A stretch of 64,000 nt of DNA, from assembly GCF_008806595.1 (NCBI RefSeq), contig NZ_VZRB01000005.1, positions 219,584 through 283,583 on the forward strand, written 5' to 3'. Shown piece after piece: positions 34,880-43,980 of the stretch. This DNA comes from Streptomyces luteolifulvus (GTDB lineage: Bacteria > Actinomycetota > Actinomycetes > Streptomycetales > Streptomycetaceae). Both the position numbers and the translations under genes were made by a program. The notes beneath the pieces were generated by a model that worked only from the letters and a program-made list of their open reading frames with translations, was not told the origin of the DNA and made no database searches. Every line of letters begins with the position of its first letter. The stretch's first letter is position 1.

Positions 34880-35280
34880 CTATCCGGGACACGAGCGGTT
34901 CCGCAGACGTTTCAGCACCACATGGCCTCCGCAGCAAGGGAAGACTTCGGGCGGGAACTGCTCGATGGGCCGCACCAGTTGCAGTCCCGCGTTGTTGACG
35001 AGACGGGGTGCCCGCGGCGGCGAGTTCGGCGGCGTCCAGGTCGGTGAGATCGAGAACGTGCGGTTCGACGGTGACCGCGAGGCCCCGGGACCCCTCGGGG
35101 CCGCTCCGCCAGGCCCGCGGCCTACCGGTCGGCCGCTCTCACCTCGGCCCCGGCGGCCGCGAGTCGCAGTGCGCAGGTGCGGCCGATGCCGTCGGCGGCG
35201 CCGGTGACCGGGGCGGTGCGGTCCGCCGAGGTCGAGCGGGAGGGTGCGGGAGGCCGCAGACGCACTGCTGGGGGCATGCC
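34880..35280 (-). pseudogene. Decayed short-chain dehydrogenase (3-hydroxybutyrate dehydrogenase-like)
   Basis: Pieces of one SDR protein appear in order but in different minus-strand frames: LPLDLGG, then RTAPVTGAADGIGRTCALR and AAAGAEVRAADR, then VEPHVLDLTDLDAAELAAAG, then LVNNAGLQLVRPIEQFPPEVF. The Rossmann TGxxxGIG and NNAG motifs remain. The YxxxK active site and the C-terminal half are gone. At least three frameshifts plus truncation make this a clear relic. It lies at the upstream border of the CIS island. Confidence 0.8.
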
Positions 35281-35331
35281 TCGACCCTGGGCAGCGCCCC
35301 CGCCCCGCCACATGTGGTCACCGCCCATACT

Positions 35332-35811
35332 TCAGTTGGAAGTCGCAGGGTCGAACCATGTGGGTGCGTCGGACAGCGCCTGCTTGATCCGCAGCAGCGC
35401 GAACTCGTTGAGGTCGGGCAGCGCGTCCACCGCGAACCAGCCCACATCCAGCGACTCGTCGTCGTTGACCCGCGCCTCGCCGCCGACGGACCGGCAGCGG
35501 AACGAGATGTCCATGTACTGGCAGATGTCGCCGTTGTCGTACCGCACGGGGTGCAGCGCCTGGACGACGATCAGCCGCTCGACCACGGCCCGCACCCCCG
35601 TCTCCTCGTGGATCTCCCGCACGGCGCAGGCCGCCGGCTGCTCCCCCGGCTCCGGAATGCCGCCGATCAGCGACCACTTGCCGTTGTCCGAGCGGCGGTT
35701 GAGCAGCACGCGACCCTCGTCGTCGAGGACGACGGCGCTCACGCCGGGGAGCCACAGCAGGTCGTGGCCGACGGAGGCGCGGAGGGTGCGGATGAAGTCA
35801 GGAGTAGCCAT
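35332..35811 (-). CDS. NUDIX hydrolase
   Basis: A 159-aa protein with a complete NUDIX box, GGIPEPGEQPAACAVREIHE followed by ETGV, fitting GX5EX7REUXEEXGU at about residues 55-77. It should bind Mg2+ and cleave nucleoside diphosphate-linked compounds; the substrate cannot be read from the sequence. ATG 35811 is preferred over an in-frame start at 35853. Confidence 0.92.
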   Translation of the reverse strand: MATPDFIRTLRASVGHDLLWLPGVSAVVLDDEGRVLLNRRSDNGKWSLIGGIPEPGEQPAACAVREIHEETGVRAVVERLIVVQALHPVRYDNGDICQYMDISFRCRSVGGEARVNDDESLDVGWFAVDALPDLNEFALLRIKQALSDAPTWFDPATSN

Positions 35812-35880
35812 GGCCCCCGACCCTAACGGGCCGGTCGGGTCGCTCCCGAGCATTCCCAGGGGCGTGTGACCGGCGTACGG

Positions 35881-37491
35881 CTACACCGCACGGGCGCGCC
35901 GACCGCGCACCCCGGCCCCGATCGCCCAGCCCAGCCCGCCGGCCGCGACCAGCACCAGGGCGATCTCCGGCATGATGCCGAGCCGGGTGGCCGGTGTCTC
36001 GGAGGACCGCAGCGGCACCTTCTGGACCAGCGAGTCGGCCACGAACATGCCGGTGCGCTGTGTGATCTTCCCGTCCGGCATGATGACCGCGCTGACGCCG
36101 CTGGTCACCGGCACCACGACGGTGCGGCTGTGTTCGACGGCGCGGACTCGGGACATGGCGAGCTGCTGGTAGGTCATCTCGCTGCGGTCGAAGGTCGCAT
36201 TGTTGCTCGGCACGGAGATCATCTGCGCGCCGTCGGTGACCTCGGAGCGCACGGCCCAGTCGAAGGCGGCCTCGTAGCAGGTGACGAGTCCGACCTTGGC
36301 GCCGTCCATGTCGAACACGCCCGGCTCGGAGCCGCGGCTGAAGTCCTGGCTGACCATCGAGGTCCAGTCCTTGTTGATCGCCCCGAGGAGCGAGCGCAGC
36401 GGGAGGTACTCGCCGAACGGCTGGATCTGCCGCTTGTCGTAACTGTCGGTGGGGCCCTTCACCGGGTCCCACAGGATCTGCTCGTTGAGCAGCCTGCCGT
36501 CCTTCGCGACGACACCGCCGACCGAGATGGGCGCCCCGATCGCCTTGGCCGCACCGTCGATGACCGCGTACGCGTCGGCGTTGGCGAACGGGTCGATGTC
36601 GGAGGAGTTCTCGGGCCACAGCACGATGTCGGGCTGGGCGGCCTTGCCCGCCTTGACCTCGGCGGCCAGTCGCCGGGTCTCGCGCGCGTGGAAGTCGAGC
36701 ACGGCCCGCCGCTGGGCGTTGAAGTCCAGACCGGCGCGGGGCACGTTGCCCTGGATCGCCGCGACGGTCACGGTGCCGTCCTCGGCCTTGTCGCTCATCA
36801 GCGGACGCGCGGCCACGGCGCCCGCGACCGGTACCGCCACGCTCAGCAGGGCCACGGCGGCGGCCGACCGCCGTACCGCGCGCGTACGGCGCCCTTCGAC
36901 GATCAGCCGGACGATCTCGTACAGGCCGAAGCCGCACAGGACGACCGCGAAGCCGAGCACCGGGGTGCCGCCCACCGCGGCGAGCGGCAGGAACGCGCCG
37001 TCGGCCTGCCCGAACGCGATCTTGCCCCAGGGGAAGCCGTGGAAGGGCGCACGTGCGCGTGCCGCCTCGCCGGCGATCCACACCGCGGCCGCCCACACCG
37101 GCCAGCCGGGCAGCTTCGACACCGCGGCGACGCCCGCGCCGACCAGCGCGACGAAGACCGCCTCGACCGCGACCAGCGCGAGCCAGGGGCCGGAGCCGAC
37201 CTCCACACCGGTCCACACCAGCAGCGGCAGCAGGAAGCCGAGGCCGAAGAGATAGCCGAGACCGAGACCCGCCTTCCAGCTTCGGCCGCGCAGCACCCAC
37301 GCGAAGGCGGCGAAGGCCGGCAGGGCCAGCCACCACAGGGTGCGCGGCGGGAAACTGACGTAGAGCAGCACTCCGGAGAGCGCCGCGACGGCGGCCGGGA
37401 CCAGGCGCACGAGCCGTGCCCTGCGCGTTACGGGCACGTTCTGCGGCTCCAGCTGGTCCGATTCGCCCACGGTGGTTGCGGTGACGGTCAC
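35881..37491 (-). CDS. lnt: Apolipoprotein N-acyltransferase
   Basis: A 536-aa membrane enzyme that adds the third acyl chain to lipoproteins. Six or so N-terminal transmembrane helices (to about residue 235, e.g. LSGVLLYVSFPPRTLWWLAL) precede a nitrilase-like domain. Its triad is visible: Glu in DIVLWPENSSD, Lys in SYDKRQIQPFGEYLP and Cys in VGLVTCYEAAF. A last helix follows (IALVLVAAGGLGWAI). GTG 37491 is chosen because family homology begins near there; the open frame continues to 37677 without support. It is divergent from the next membrane protein gene. Confidence 0.93.
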   Translation of the reverse strand: MTVTATTVGESDQLEPQNVPVTRRARLVRLVPAAVAALSGVLLYVSFPPRTLWWLALPAFAAFAWVLRGRSWKAGLGLGYLFGLGFLLPLLVWTGVEVGSGPWLALVAVEAVFVALVGAGVAAVSKLPGWPVWAAAVWIAGEAARARAPFHGFPWGKIAFGQADGAFLPLAAVGGTPVLGFAVVLCGFGLYEIVRLIVEGRRTRAVRRSAAAVALLSVAVPVAGAVAARPLMSDKAEDGTVTVAAIQGNVPRAGLDFNAQRRAVLDFHARETRRLAAEVKAGKAAQPDIVLWPENSSDIDPFANADAYAVIDGAAKAIGAPISVGGVVAKDGRLLNEQILWDPVKGPTDSYDKRQIQPFGEYLPLRSLLGAINKDWTSMVSQDFSRGSEPGVFDMDGAKVGLVTCYEAAFDWAVRSEVTDGAQMISVPSNNATFDRSEMTYQQLAMSRVRAVEHSRTVVVPVTSGVSAVIMPDGKITQRTGMFVADSLVQKVPLRSSETPATRLGIMPEIALVLVAAGGLGWAIGAGVRGRRARAV

Positions 37492-37792
37492 TCCGGGAGT
37501 GTACGGCGGGTGACCTTGGCACGGACAGCGCGGTCGCCGCCCACCGGGCCCACGGCGGCCGACGAGGCGTTGCCCGGCGGCCAGCGGGGCGGGGCGCGGC
37601 GAGGCGGTGAGCGCCGGCCCCGCACCTGCCTCCCCGATCCCACGCAACTCGGTCCGGCTCATCCACAAACCGTCCATCAGCCGTTACGGTGTGCCGGAGC
37701 CTCAGTCGCCGGGCCGGTGCCGGTCCGGGCGGCCGGGGCGGTGACAAGGTCGGGGGACCGGGGTCGGGGGGAGCGGGTTGGGTTCCACGGGG
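37492..37792. other. Intergenic region between divergent genes
   Basis: About 300 nt between lnt and the O-antigen-ligase-like gene. It must carry both promoters. No conserved hexamers, hairpin or small gene was convincing. Confidence 0.4.
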
Positions 37793-38860
37793 ATGACGTC
37801 TGTGGCCGGCCGGGATGAGGACGGCGACAGACGAAACGTTTCTGACGCGACGGGCATGGTGGTGCTCGCGGCCTCTGCCGCCTGGTCCCTGATCACGGCG
37901 GCCGTGCACGACGGCCGCCCCGAGGGCATGCTGCTCGCAGTGCTGGCCGTGGCCGCCGGCTATGCCGTCGGGCGGATCTGCGGAGCGCTCCTGCCGGTCG
38001 CGGCGCCCTGCGCCGGGGCCCTCGCCGGGCTCGGTACCGCAGTCGCACTCCCCCATCTCACGCCGGCGCCCCAGCTCGCCGTGCCGATGGGTCACGCCGG
38101 CGCCACCCCCGCCCTGCTGACCCTGTCCGCCGGAGCGGCCTGCTGTGCGGCCTGGGCCGCCGGGGCGGCGCTCCCCCGGCTCCTGCTGCGGGCGCTGGCG
38201 GTCGTGGCGGCGGTGACCGCGGCCGTCCTCGGCTCGGTCTCCGGGTTCATCGCCTGCGCCGCGGTGCTGCTGTGCTCGCTGGCCGCGGGCCGTGTCCGTC
38301 GCCGGGGCGCGGGGATCGCCGGGCTGGCGCTCGCCGCGGCCGCGGTGACCGGTCTGACCTGGGCGGTCGCCGCGAAGGCGGTGCCGCACGGGCTCTTCGT
38401 GTCCCTGGAGGGTCAGCTCACGCCGCACCGGGTCGGGCTGTGGCAGGACGCCCTGGACATGGCGCGCCGGGACGCCGTTCTGGGCGTGAGTCCGGGCCGC
38501 TTCGGGGAGCTCAGCCCGACCGCGGCCGGGACGACGCCCTCGGACGGCAAACCTCACTCGGCCTTGCTCCAGCAGGCGGCCGAACAGGGCGTCGTCGGAG
38601 TGGCCCTGCTGGCTGCCGCCTTCTGCTGGGTGCTGTACGCACTGTGGCGGTCCCGGCGTCCCACCCCGGTGGCGCTCACCGCGGGCGCTGCCCTGACGGC
38701 ACTGGCGGCGATCGCCTCGGTCGGCAACGCACTGAGCTTCACGACGGTGTCGGTGGGCGCGGGACTGCTCGCGGGCCTGGCCACGGCCCGGCCCCTCCCC
38801 GTGGAGCCGTCCCGGACGGAGACGGACCTACGGGCGTACGGTGACCGGCCGGCACCGTGA
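37793..38860 (+). CDS. O-antigen ligase-like polytopic membrane protein
   Basis: A 355-aa protein with about nine hydrophobic segments spread over its length. A single larger loop near 200-265 (LTPHRVGLWQDALDMARR, VLGVSPGRFGELSPT, KPHSALLQQAAEQGVVGVAL) is typical of the Wzy_C/O-antigen ligase superfamily, whose His in the HS/N motif and Arg in PHRVGLW are catalytic in ligases. In Streptomyces these proteins may join glycans to lipid-linked acceptors, but the substrate is unknown. TTG 37778 has the better ribosome site (GGGGGAG) and may be the true start; ATG 37793 is used here. Confidence 0.7.
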   Translation: MTSVAGRDEDGDRRNVSDATGMVVLAASAAWSLITAAVHDGRPEGMLLAVLAVAAGYAVGRICGALLPVAAPCAGALAGLGTAVALPHLTPAPQLAVPMGHAGATPALLTLSAGAACCAAWAAGAALPRLLLRALAVVAAVTAAVLGSVSGFIACAAVLLCSLAAGRVRRRGAGIAGLALAAAAVTGLTWAVAAKAVPHGLFVSLEGQLTPHRVGLWQDALDMARRDAVLGVSPGRFGELSPTAAGTTPSDGKPHSALLQQAAEQGVVGVALLAAAFCWVLYALWRSRRPTPVALTAGAALTALAAIASVGNALSFTTVSVGAGLLAGLATARPLPVEPSRTETDLRAYGDRPAP

Positions 38861-39145
38861 ACCGCCCGTGCCGGGACCTCAGATCGTGTGTCCCGCCCTC
38901 TCTCCACGACCGGGCCACGCCCGCGCCCGGGAAGGACGTCTGGGCACCCGCCGCTCGGCACGCACGCCTGCCCCGTTGGCGAATGGCCCACGAGCCTGTC
39001 CCCCGTCCCGACTGGGCTCGGGCAGGGTCACCCCGGTGAGGCTGCTCCGGCGCCCCGCGATCGCACGCTCCCCCAGGCGCGGCGCCGCTCGGGCGGGGAC
39101 CCATGCCGACCGGCGCCGATCGAGCCGCGGGTGTGACACAGGGTG

Positions 39146-39691
39146 TCAGTGGGAAGCGCTGGGCGTCGTCGGCCGCAGGCGATCCTTGATGACGCGTACC
39201 GCGGCCTCCGCGTTGTCCACGGTGATCGTGAAGGTATGTCCGTCCCACAGGCGCAGCACCAGGCCCTCGCCCCGGCGGACCACGACCGCGGTGCCCTTGT
39301 CGGGGCGCCAGCGGTAGCCCCAGCCGCCCCAGTGGCGGGGGGTGACGTCCGCGACGAATTCGGCACCCGCGACATGTGCGAGCGGGATGCGGCGGCGCGG
39401 CACACCGATGTGGCCGCAGCGCACTTCGAGGGCGTCCTCGTCGACCTTCAGGGCGACGTGCACGAACGCGAGAGTGCCGAAGAGGACCAGGAGGCCGGCG
39501 GCAATGCAGCCGACGACGGACATGACGAGGGCAGCCGTGCCGGACGTCCAGGCGGAGTCGACGGCGAGTTCGATGCCCAGTGCCATGCAGCCGGCTCCGA
39601 CGAGCGCGAGCAGCCACTGGAAACGGTTGGTGGCGCGTCCGGTCCAAACGTCAGGGGGCGGGGTGTGCCCGCCGTGGCCGTGGTCCCTCAT
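39146..39691 (-). CDS. Two-helix membrane protein with C-terminal PH-like domain
   Basis: A 181-aa protein. Two transmembrane helices at about residues 26-45 and 52-78 are followed by a soluble beta-rich part (VALKVDEDALEVRCGHIGVP, HVAGAEFVADVTPRHWGGWG, VVVRRGEGLVLRLWDGHTFT). Such a layout resembles bacterial PH-like membrane proteins of actinobacteria. The N-terminus is His/Gly-rich (MRDHGHGGHTPPP). An imperfect hairpin (39134-39148) overlaps the stop. The 285 nt up to the convergent gene hold nothing else I can support. Function unknown. Confidence 0.75.
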   Translation of the reverse strand: MRDHGHGGHTPPPDVWTGRATNRFQWLLALVGAGCMALGIELAVDSAWTSGTAALVMSVVGCIAAGLLVLFGTLAFVHVALKVDEDALEVRCGHIGVPRRRIPLAHVAGAEFVADVTPRHWGGWGYRWRPDKGTAVVVRRGEGLVLRLWDGHTFTITVDNAEAAVRVIKDRLRPTTPSASH

Positions 39692-39806
39692 GCCTTTGAG
39701 ATTACTCAGCTTTCGCTGCGCGTGTACCGCGTCGCGCAGAGTGACAGCGTCCGGTTTCCCGTGCGGTGGACCGAGAGCGTCCGGTCGGTGACCGCGGGTC
39801 AGCGGG

Positions 39807-40592
39807 TCACCCGGCGGGGGTGACCGCCTGGAGGAGCTGCCCTTCCTGATACGTCAGGGCAGGCACCGGCAGCGCGCCCTCACGCCCGCTGAGCAGGACG
39901 GTCAGCGTCCCCTCGGCCACCGCCCCCGGGGCGGGCTGCTCGCCGAGCCGGCGCAGGGCCTGGGCGGCGACGGCACCCGCAGAGCCGTGCAGGACGAGCG
40001 GAGGCAGGCCAGGGCGCTGCACGGCGGCCCGGATGCGGGCGGCGACCAGTTCGTAGTGGGTGCAGCCGAGGACCACGGTCGTCACGTCCTCGGGGGTCAG
40101 CGCGGCGGCCGCGGCGACGGCGGCGTCGATGGCCGCCTGGTCCGCGTGTTCCACGGCCTCGGCGAGCCCGTGGCACGGCACCTCGGTCACCGGCACCCCG
40201 TCGGCGAACTCCTCGATGAGGCCCCGCTGGTATGCGCTGCCGGTGGTCGCGGGCGTCGCCCAGATCGCGACGGGGCCGCCGCCGGCCGCGGCCGGCTTGA
40301 TCGCCGGGACCGTGCCGATGACCGGCAGACCGGGTTCGAGGCGGGCGCGCAGGGCGGGCAGGGCGTGCACGGACGCGGTGTTGCAGCCGACAATCAGGGC
40401 GTCGGGACGGTACGCGGCGGCGGCCTCGGCGACGGCGAGGGCACGACCTGTCAGATCCTCCGGAGTCCGTGGTCCCCAGGGCATGCCGTCGGGGTCCAGG
40501 GAGAGTACGAGATCGGCGTCGGGTCGCAGGCGCCGTACCGCCGCGGTGGCCGCGAGCAGACCGATTCCGGAGTCCATGAGCGCGATCTTCAC
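39807..40592 (-). CDS. Glutamate/aspartate racemase-family enzyme (MurI-like)
   Basis: A 261-aa protein with the two catalytic cysteine motifs of the racemase family, VGCNTAS (about residue 70) and LGCTHYEL (about residue 180). An N-terminal DSGIG replaces the usual DSGxGG, and WGPRTPEDL corresponds to the PYGPR motif. Known members interconvert L- and D-glutamate for peptidoglycan. The departures from the standard MurI motifs and the genome context suggest a paralogue rather than the main murI. Its substrate should be treated as open. Confidence 0.82.
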   Translation of the reverse strand: MKIALMDSGIGLLAATAAVRRLRPDADLVLSLDPDGMPWGPRTPEDLTGRALAVAEAAAAYRPDALIVGCNTASVHALPALRARLEPGLPVIGTVPAIKPAAAGGGPVAIWATPATTGSAYQRGLIEEFADGVPVTEVPCHGLAEAVEHADQAAIDAAVAAAAALTPEDVTTVVLGCTHYELVAARIRAAVQRPGLPPLVLHGSAGAVAAQALRRLGEQPAPGAVAEGTLTVLLSGREGALPVPALTYQEGQLLQAVTPAG

Positions 40593-40649
40593 CCGGCCAC
40601 GATAGACGATGCCTCCTTGCCGGCCGGTCCGGTGGGGCAGACTGCGCCC

Positions 40650-41828
40650 GTGAGCGCGATTGTGTGGACCGCCGCCGGATCACTCGCCGCCTGGCTGTGG
40701 CTGCTGCTCGGTCAGGGCTTCTTCTGGCGTACGGACGTCAGGCTGCCGCCCCGGCGGGAACCGGAGGAGTGGCCGTCCGTCTGCGTCGTCGTCCCCGCGC
40801 GCGACGAGGCGGCCGTACTGCCGGCCGCCCTGCCCTCGCTCCTCGCCCAGGACTACCCGGGCCGGGCGGAGGTCTTCCTCGTCGACGACGGCAGTACGGA
40901 CGGCACCGGGGAGCTGGCGCACGAGCTCGCGCGGCGGCTCGGCGGGCTGCCGCTGACCGTGGACTCGCCCGGCGAGCCACCCGCGGGCTGGACGGGCAAA
41001 CTATGGGCGGTGCGGCACGGCATCGGCCTGGCACGCGCGCGTGAGCCCGCATATCTGCTGCTGACGGACGCCGACATCGCGCATGCGCCGGACAGTCTGC
41101 GCCGGCTCGTCGCCGCGGCGCGCACCGGAGGCTTCGACGTCGTCTCCCAGATGGCCCGGCTGCGCGTGGAGACCCTGTGGGAACGGCTGGTCGTGCCGGC
41201 GTTCGTCTACTTCTTCGCCCAGCTCTATCCGTTCCGCAGGATCGGCAGGAGGGGCGCGCGGACGGCGGCGGCCGCGGGCGGCTGCGTACTGCTGCGTGCC
41301 GAGGCCGCCGAGCGGGCGCTGATCCCGGACGCCATCCGGCATGCCGTGATCGACGACGTGGCGCTCGCCCGGGCCGTCAAGCGCGGCGGCGGCCACATCT
41401 GGCTGGGCCTGGCCGAGGGAGTGGACAGCGTGCGCCCCTATCCCCGGCTGCACGATCTGTGGCGGATGGTCTCGCGCACCGCGTACGCACAGCTGCGGCA
41501 CAACCCCTTGCTGCTGGCCGGAACGGTCGCCGGTCTCACGCTCGTCTACCTGGTGCCGCCGACGGCCGTGGTGGCCGGCCCGGTCACGGGGCATGCGGCG
41601 GCGGCCGTCGTCGGGGGGCTCGCGTGGCTCGTGATGACGGCGACGTACGTGCCGGTGCTCCACTACTACCGTCAGCCGCTGTGGCTCGCGCCGCTGCTGC
41701 CGTTCACCGCGTTCCTCTATCTCCTCATGACGGTCGATTCCGCGGTGCAGCACTACAGGGGGCGCGGCGCGGCCTGGAAGGGCCGCACCTACGCACGTCC
41801 CGACGCCGTCGTCGGCGACGAGCCCTGA
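40650..41828 (+). CDS. Glycosyltransferase family 2, HpnB-like
   Basis: A 392-aa membrane-bound GT-A enzyme. After an N-terminal anchor (about 5-22) comes the nucleotide-sugar domain: VCVVVPARDEAAVLPAALPS, FLVDDGSTDGTGEL and the metal-binding TDADIAHAP. The next part (PFRRIGRRGARTAAAAGGCV and HAVIDDVALARAVKRGGG, an ED-like motif) fits the acceptor site. Two to three C-terminal helices end the protein. The arrangement matches HpnB-type transferases found with hopanoid genes, but no hopanoid gene is nearby. GTG 40650 is the likely start. Confidence 0.82.
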   Translation: MSAIVWTAAGSLAAWLWLLLGQGFFWRTDVRLPPRREPEEWPSVCVVVPARDEAAVLPAALPSLLAQDYPGRAEVFLVDDGSTDGTGELAHELARRLGGLPLTVDSPGEPPAGWTGKLWAVRHGIGLARAREPAYLLLTDADIAHAPDSLRRLVAAARTGGFDVVSQMARLRVETLWERLVVPAFVYFFAQLYPFRRIGRRGARTAAAAGGCVLLRAEAAERALIPDAIRHAVIDDVALARAVKRGGGHIWLGLAEGVDSVRPYPRLHDLWRMVSRTAYAQLRHNPLLLAGTVAGLTLVYLVPPTAVVAGPVTGHAAAAVVGGLAWLVMTATYVPVLHYYRQPLWLAPLLPFTAFLYLLMTVDSAVQHYRGRGAAWKGRTYARPDAVVGDEP

Positions 41829-41832
41829 GCGC

Positions 41833-43194
41833 TCACTTCCTGCCGGGAGTCCAGTTCATGCCCCAGCCGTAGGCGTGGTCGACGGTCCGCTGCGGGCTCA
41901 CCCCGCGCTCGGGCACGAGGTAACGCGCCTCCCGCTGGACGACCAGGTCGCGGCCGGTGTTGGTGATCAGGGCGAGGGCACAGACGGTCGAGGGGACCGT
42001 GCACTCGTCGAGCGAGAAGTCGACCGCGGCGCCGTGCTGCGGCTGGAGCGTGACCGCGGCGTGCAGGTCGGCGAAGGAACGCGCGCCCTGGTAGATGGTC
42101 ACGAAGACGAGGATGCGCCGGAAGTCGTGCTGGTGGTCGAGGTTGACGGTGAGGTTCTCGCCGCTCGATACGGCTCCGGTGCGGTCGTCGCCGTCGAGAT
42201 GGATGTACGGCGGCTGGTGCAGCGCCCCGAAGGCGTTGCCGAGTGCCTGCACGACCCCCTTGCGGCCGTCGGCGAGCTCGTACAGGGCGCACAGGTCGAG
42301 GTCGAGGTCCGCGTGCATGGCGACGGCGCGGCCCCGCTTGCTGCCCCACCCCGAGAACTGCTTGCGCACCTCCCAGTTGAGGTTCACGCGCAGGGCGCCC
42401 GAGGTGCCTCCCTGCTTGGTCAGCGAGACGGAGGGCGCCGCCTTGGTGAGCGTCACCTTGGTCAGCCGGACCGGGGCCGCGGGGGCCGCCGGCGGGGGCG
42501 GGGGCGCGACGGGCGGGGGCATGGTCACGGGAGGCGCCACAGGTGGCGGCATGGTCCCCGGCGGGGCCGGCGGCGGCGCAGGCGTGGTCACCGGTGGTGC
42601 AGGCGGCGGCTGCACCGTGACGGGAGGGGCGGGCGGCGGCGCGGGTGCCGCGGTGGGTGCGGTGTGCTGCGGTTCGTCCACGGTGATGCCGTAGTCCGTG
42701 GCCAGCCCTTCCAGACCGCTGCCGTAGCCCTGGCCCACGGCCCGGAACTTCCAGGCACCCTGGCGGCGGTAGAACTCGCCGAGCACGAAGGCCGTTTCCA
42801 CCGTGGCGCCGACGCTGTCGAAACGCGCCGCCACGGTTCCCCCGGCGGCGTCCCGGACCTCGATGTACAGCTCCGGGATCTGTGCGAACGTACCGCCGTC
42901 CGCGGAGGCGGCGAGGACCACGTTCTCGATCGCGGGCTCCACGCGCGCGAGGTCGACGAGAAGGGTGTCGGTGACCCGGTCTCCCTCGGCCCGTTTGCCC
43001 TCGTGCCGGACCGAACCGGAGGCGTGCACCGGCTGGTTGTAGAACACGAAGTCACCGTCGGAGCGGACCTTCCCCCCGACCAGCAGCAGCGCCGAGGCGT
43101 CCGCGTCGGGCACGCCCGGTCCGGAGCGCCAGCCCAATTCGACCCGCAGCGCCGTCGTCGGCACCGGAGCATTGGATCCTTTCGGCATTGACAT
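41833..43194 (-). CDS. TerD-family protein with two TerD domains and Pro-rich linker
   Basis: A 453-aa protein. TerD domain 1 spans about residues 1-175 ([57 protein letters not shown]). A Pro/Val/Thr repeat linker (about 180-255) follows, then TerD domain 2 (about 270-450) with [20 protein letters not shown] and [20 protein letters not shown], where acidic residues bind Ca2+ in the family. TerD proteins are common in Streptomyces and linked to tellurite resistance, stress and differentiation. ATG 43194 has GGGGG 5 nt before it; 43206 is an alternative. Confidence 0.9.
   Translation of the reverse strand: MSMPKGSNAPVPTTALRVELGWRSGPGVPDADASALLLVGGKVRSDGDFVFYNQPVHASGSVRHEGKRAEGDRVTDTLLVDLARVEPAIENVVLAASADGGTFAQIPELYIEVRDAAGGTVAARFDSVGATVETAFVLGEFYRRQGAWKFRAVGQGYGSGLEGLATDYGITVDEPQHTAPTAAPAPPPAPPVTVQPPPAPPVTTPAPPPAPPGTMPPPVAPPVTMPPPVAPPPPPAAPAAPVRLTKVTLTKAAPSVSLTKQGGTSGALRVNLNWEVRKQFSGWGSKRGRAVAMHADLDLDLCALYELADGRKGVVQALGNAFGALHQPPYIHLDGDDRTGAVSSGENLTVNLDHQHDFRRILVFVTIYQGARSFADLHAAVTLQPQHGAAVDFSLDECTVPSTVCALALITNTGRDLVVQREARYLVPERGVSPQRTVDHAYGWGMNWTPGRK
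42475..42655 (-). repeat. Short tandem repeats encoding the Pro-rich linker
   Basis: Imperfect units encoding [16 protein letters not shown] and PPPVAPPVT follow each other between the two TerD domains. At DNA level this is a GGCGG-rich repeat prone to slippage, so linker length may vary between strains. Confidence 0.7.
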
Positions 43195-43506
43195 GTCCGC
43201 CCCCATCGCGTGTCACCGGGCCGTACCGCGCGCCGGCAGTCCTTCGTTTCTTACCCGGCCAACCTATTCCCAGGGACACGGAAGTCCCATCACAAGCACC
43301 GATGGACTGGGGGCGAGCCGCGGAGAGACGGGAGGTCAACCGGCGGTAACGACCGGGAACCTGGGCTTTTACACGCTCCTCACACCGTTCGGCGCCCCTT
43401 TTTGCCAAGTTCGCTCGCATTGGGGATCCCACATCACTGCAGACACGAAAAACAACCCTCTTATCGGTCTCCCCAACCAGCACATCGTGGGCTTACCTTA
43501 TGTGCC
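43195..43506. other. Divergent promoter region
   Basis: About 310 nt between the TerD gene and the DUF6643-like gene. It is notably richer in A/T than its surroundings near 43370-43505 (runs such as CTTTTTGCC and AAAAACAA), as expected for promoters. No hexamer pair was convincing, and no small ORF is supported. Confidence 0.45.
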
Positions 43507-43938
43507 ATGACCTCCCCCCGCTCCACTTATGGCGGCGGCTACTACTCCGCCTCCTTCCCGGACACACCGATCTACGACTCGCTCGTGGCCGAGCGGGGCA
43601 CCCCGCAGATCGCCCCGATCCGGGTCCCCGCGCAGTACGACATGCCGGGCAGCTATCTGCCCGCGCTGCCGTCGGCGCTTCCCGCCCTCCCGGCGGCCCC
43701 GTCCCAGCCCTCCTACGGCTACCCGCAGATGCAGCACGTCGCTCCGCTGCAGCAGGCGCCGGCCGCGTACATCCCCCAGCAGGCCGCCGCACCGCGCGGA
43801 TACCCCGGCCCGCAGATGCAGCAGCCCCGCCAGCCGGCTCCCGGCACGGGCTACGAGGCGATGCGCCCCGCGGCTCCCCGGCCCGCTCCGGCGCCCTATC
43901 AGGACCCGTACAACAACCAGCAGTACCGCGGCTACTGA
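43507..43938 (+). CDS. Small Pro/Gln/Tyr-rich protein (DUF6643-like)
   Basis: A 143-aa low-complexity protein. Residues 1-50 are conserved-looking (YGGGYYSASFPDTPIYDSLV, IRVPAQYDMPGSYLPAL), and the rest is Pro/Gln/Ala/Tyr-rich (YPQMQHVAPLQQAP, QPRQPAPGTGYEAM). No signal peptide or membrane helix is seen. Similar short proteins are common in Streptomyces and lack assigned roles. The composition suggests disorder or phase-separating behaviour, which is inference. Confidence 0.72.
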   Translation: MTSPRSTYGGGYYSASFPDTPIYDSLVAERGTPQIAPIRVPAQYDMPGSYLPALPSALPALPAAPSQPSYGYPQMQHVAPLQQAPAAYIPQQAAAPRGYPGPQMQQPRQPAPGTGYEAMRPAAPRPAPAPYQDPYNNQQYRGY

Positions 43939-43980
43939 TCCGTTCCCCGGGCTGTCGGCGCCGCCTGGCACGATGGCCCC

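Noticed and set aside
39134-39148. Terminator TGACAC-AGG-GTGTCA at the end of the 181-aa membrane protein gene
   Set aside because: The 6-bp stem is short and overlaps the stop codon itself; too weak to call.
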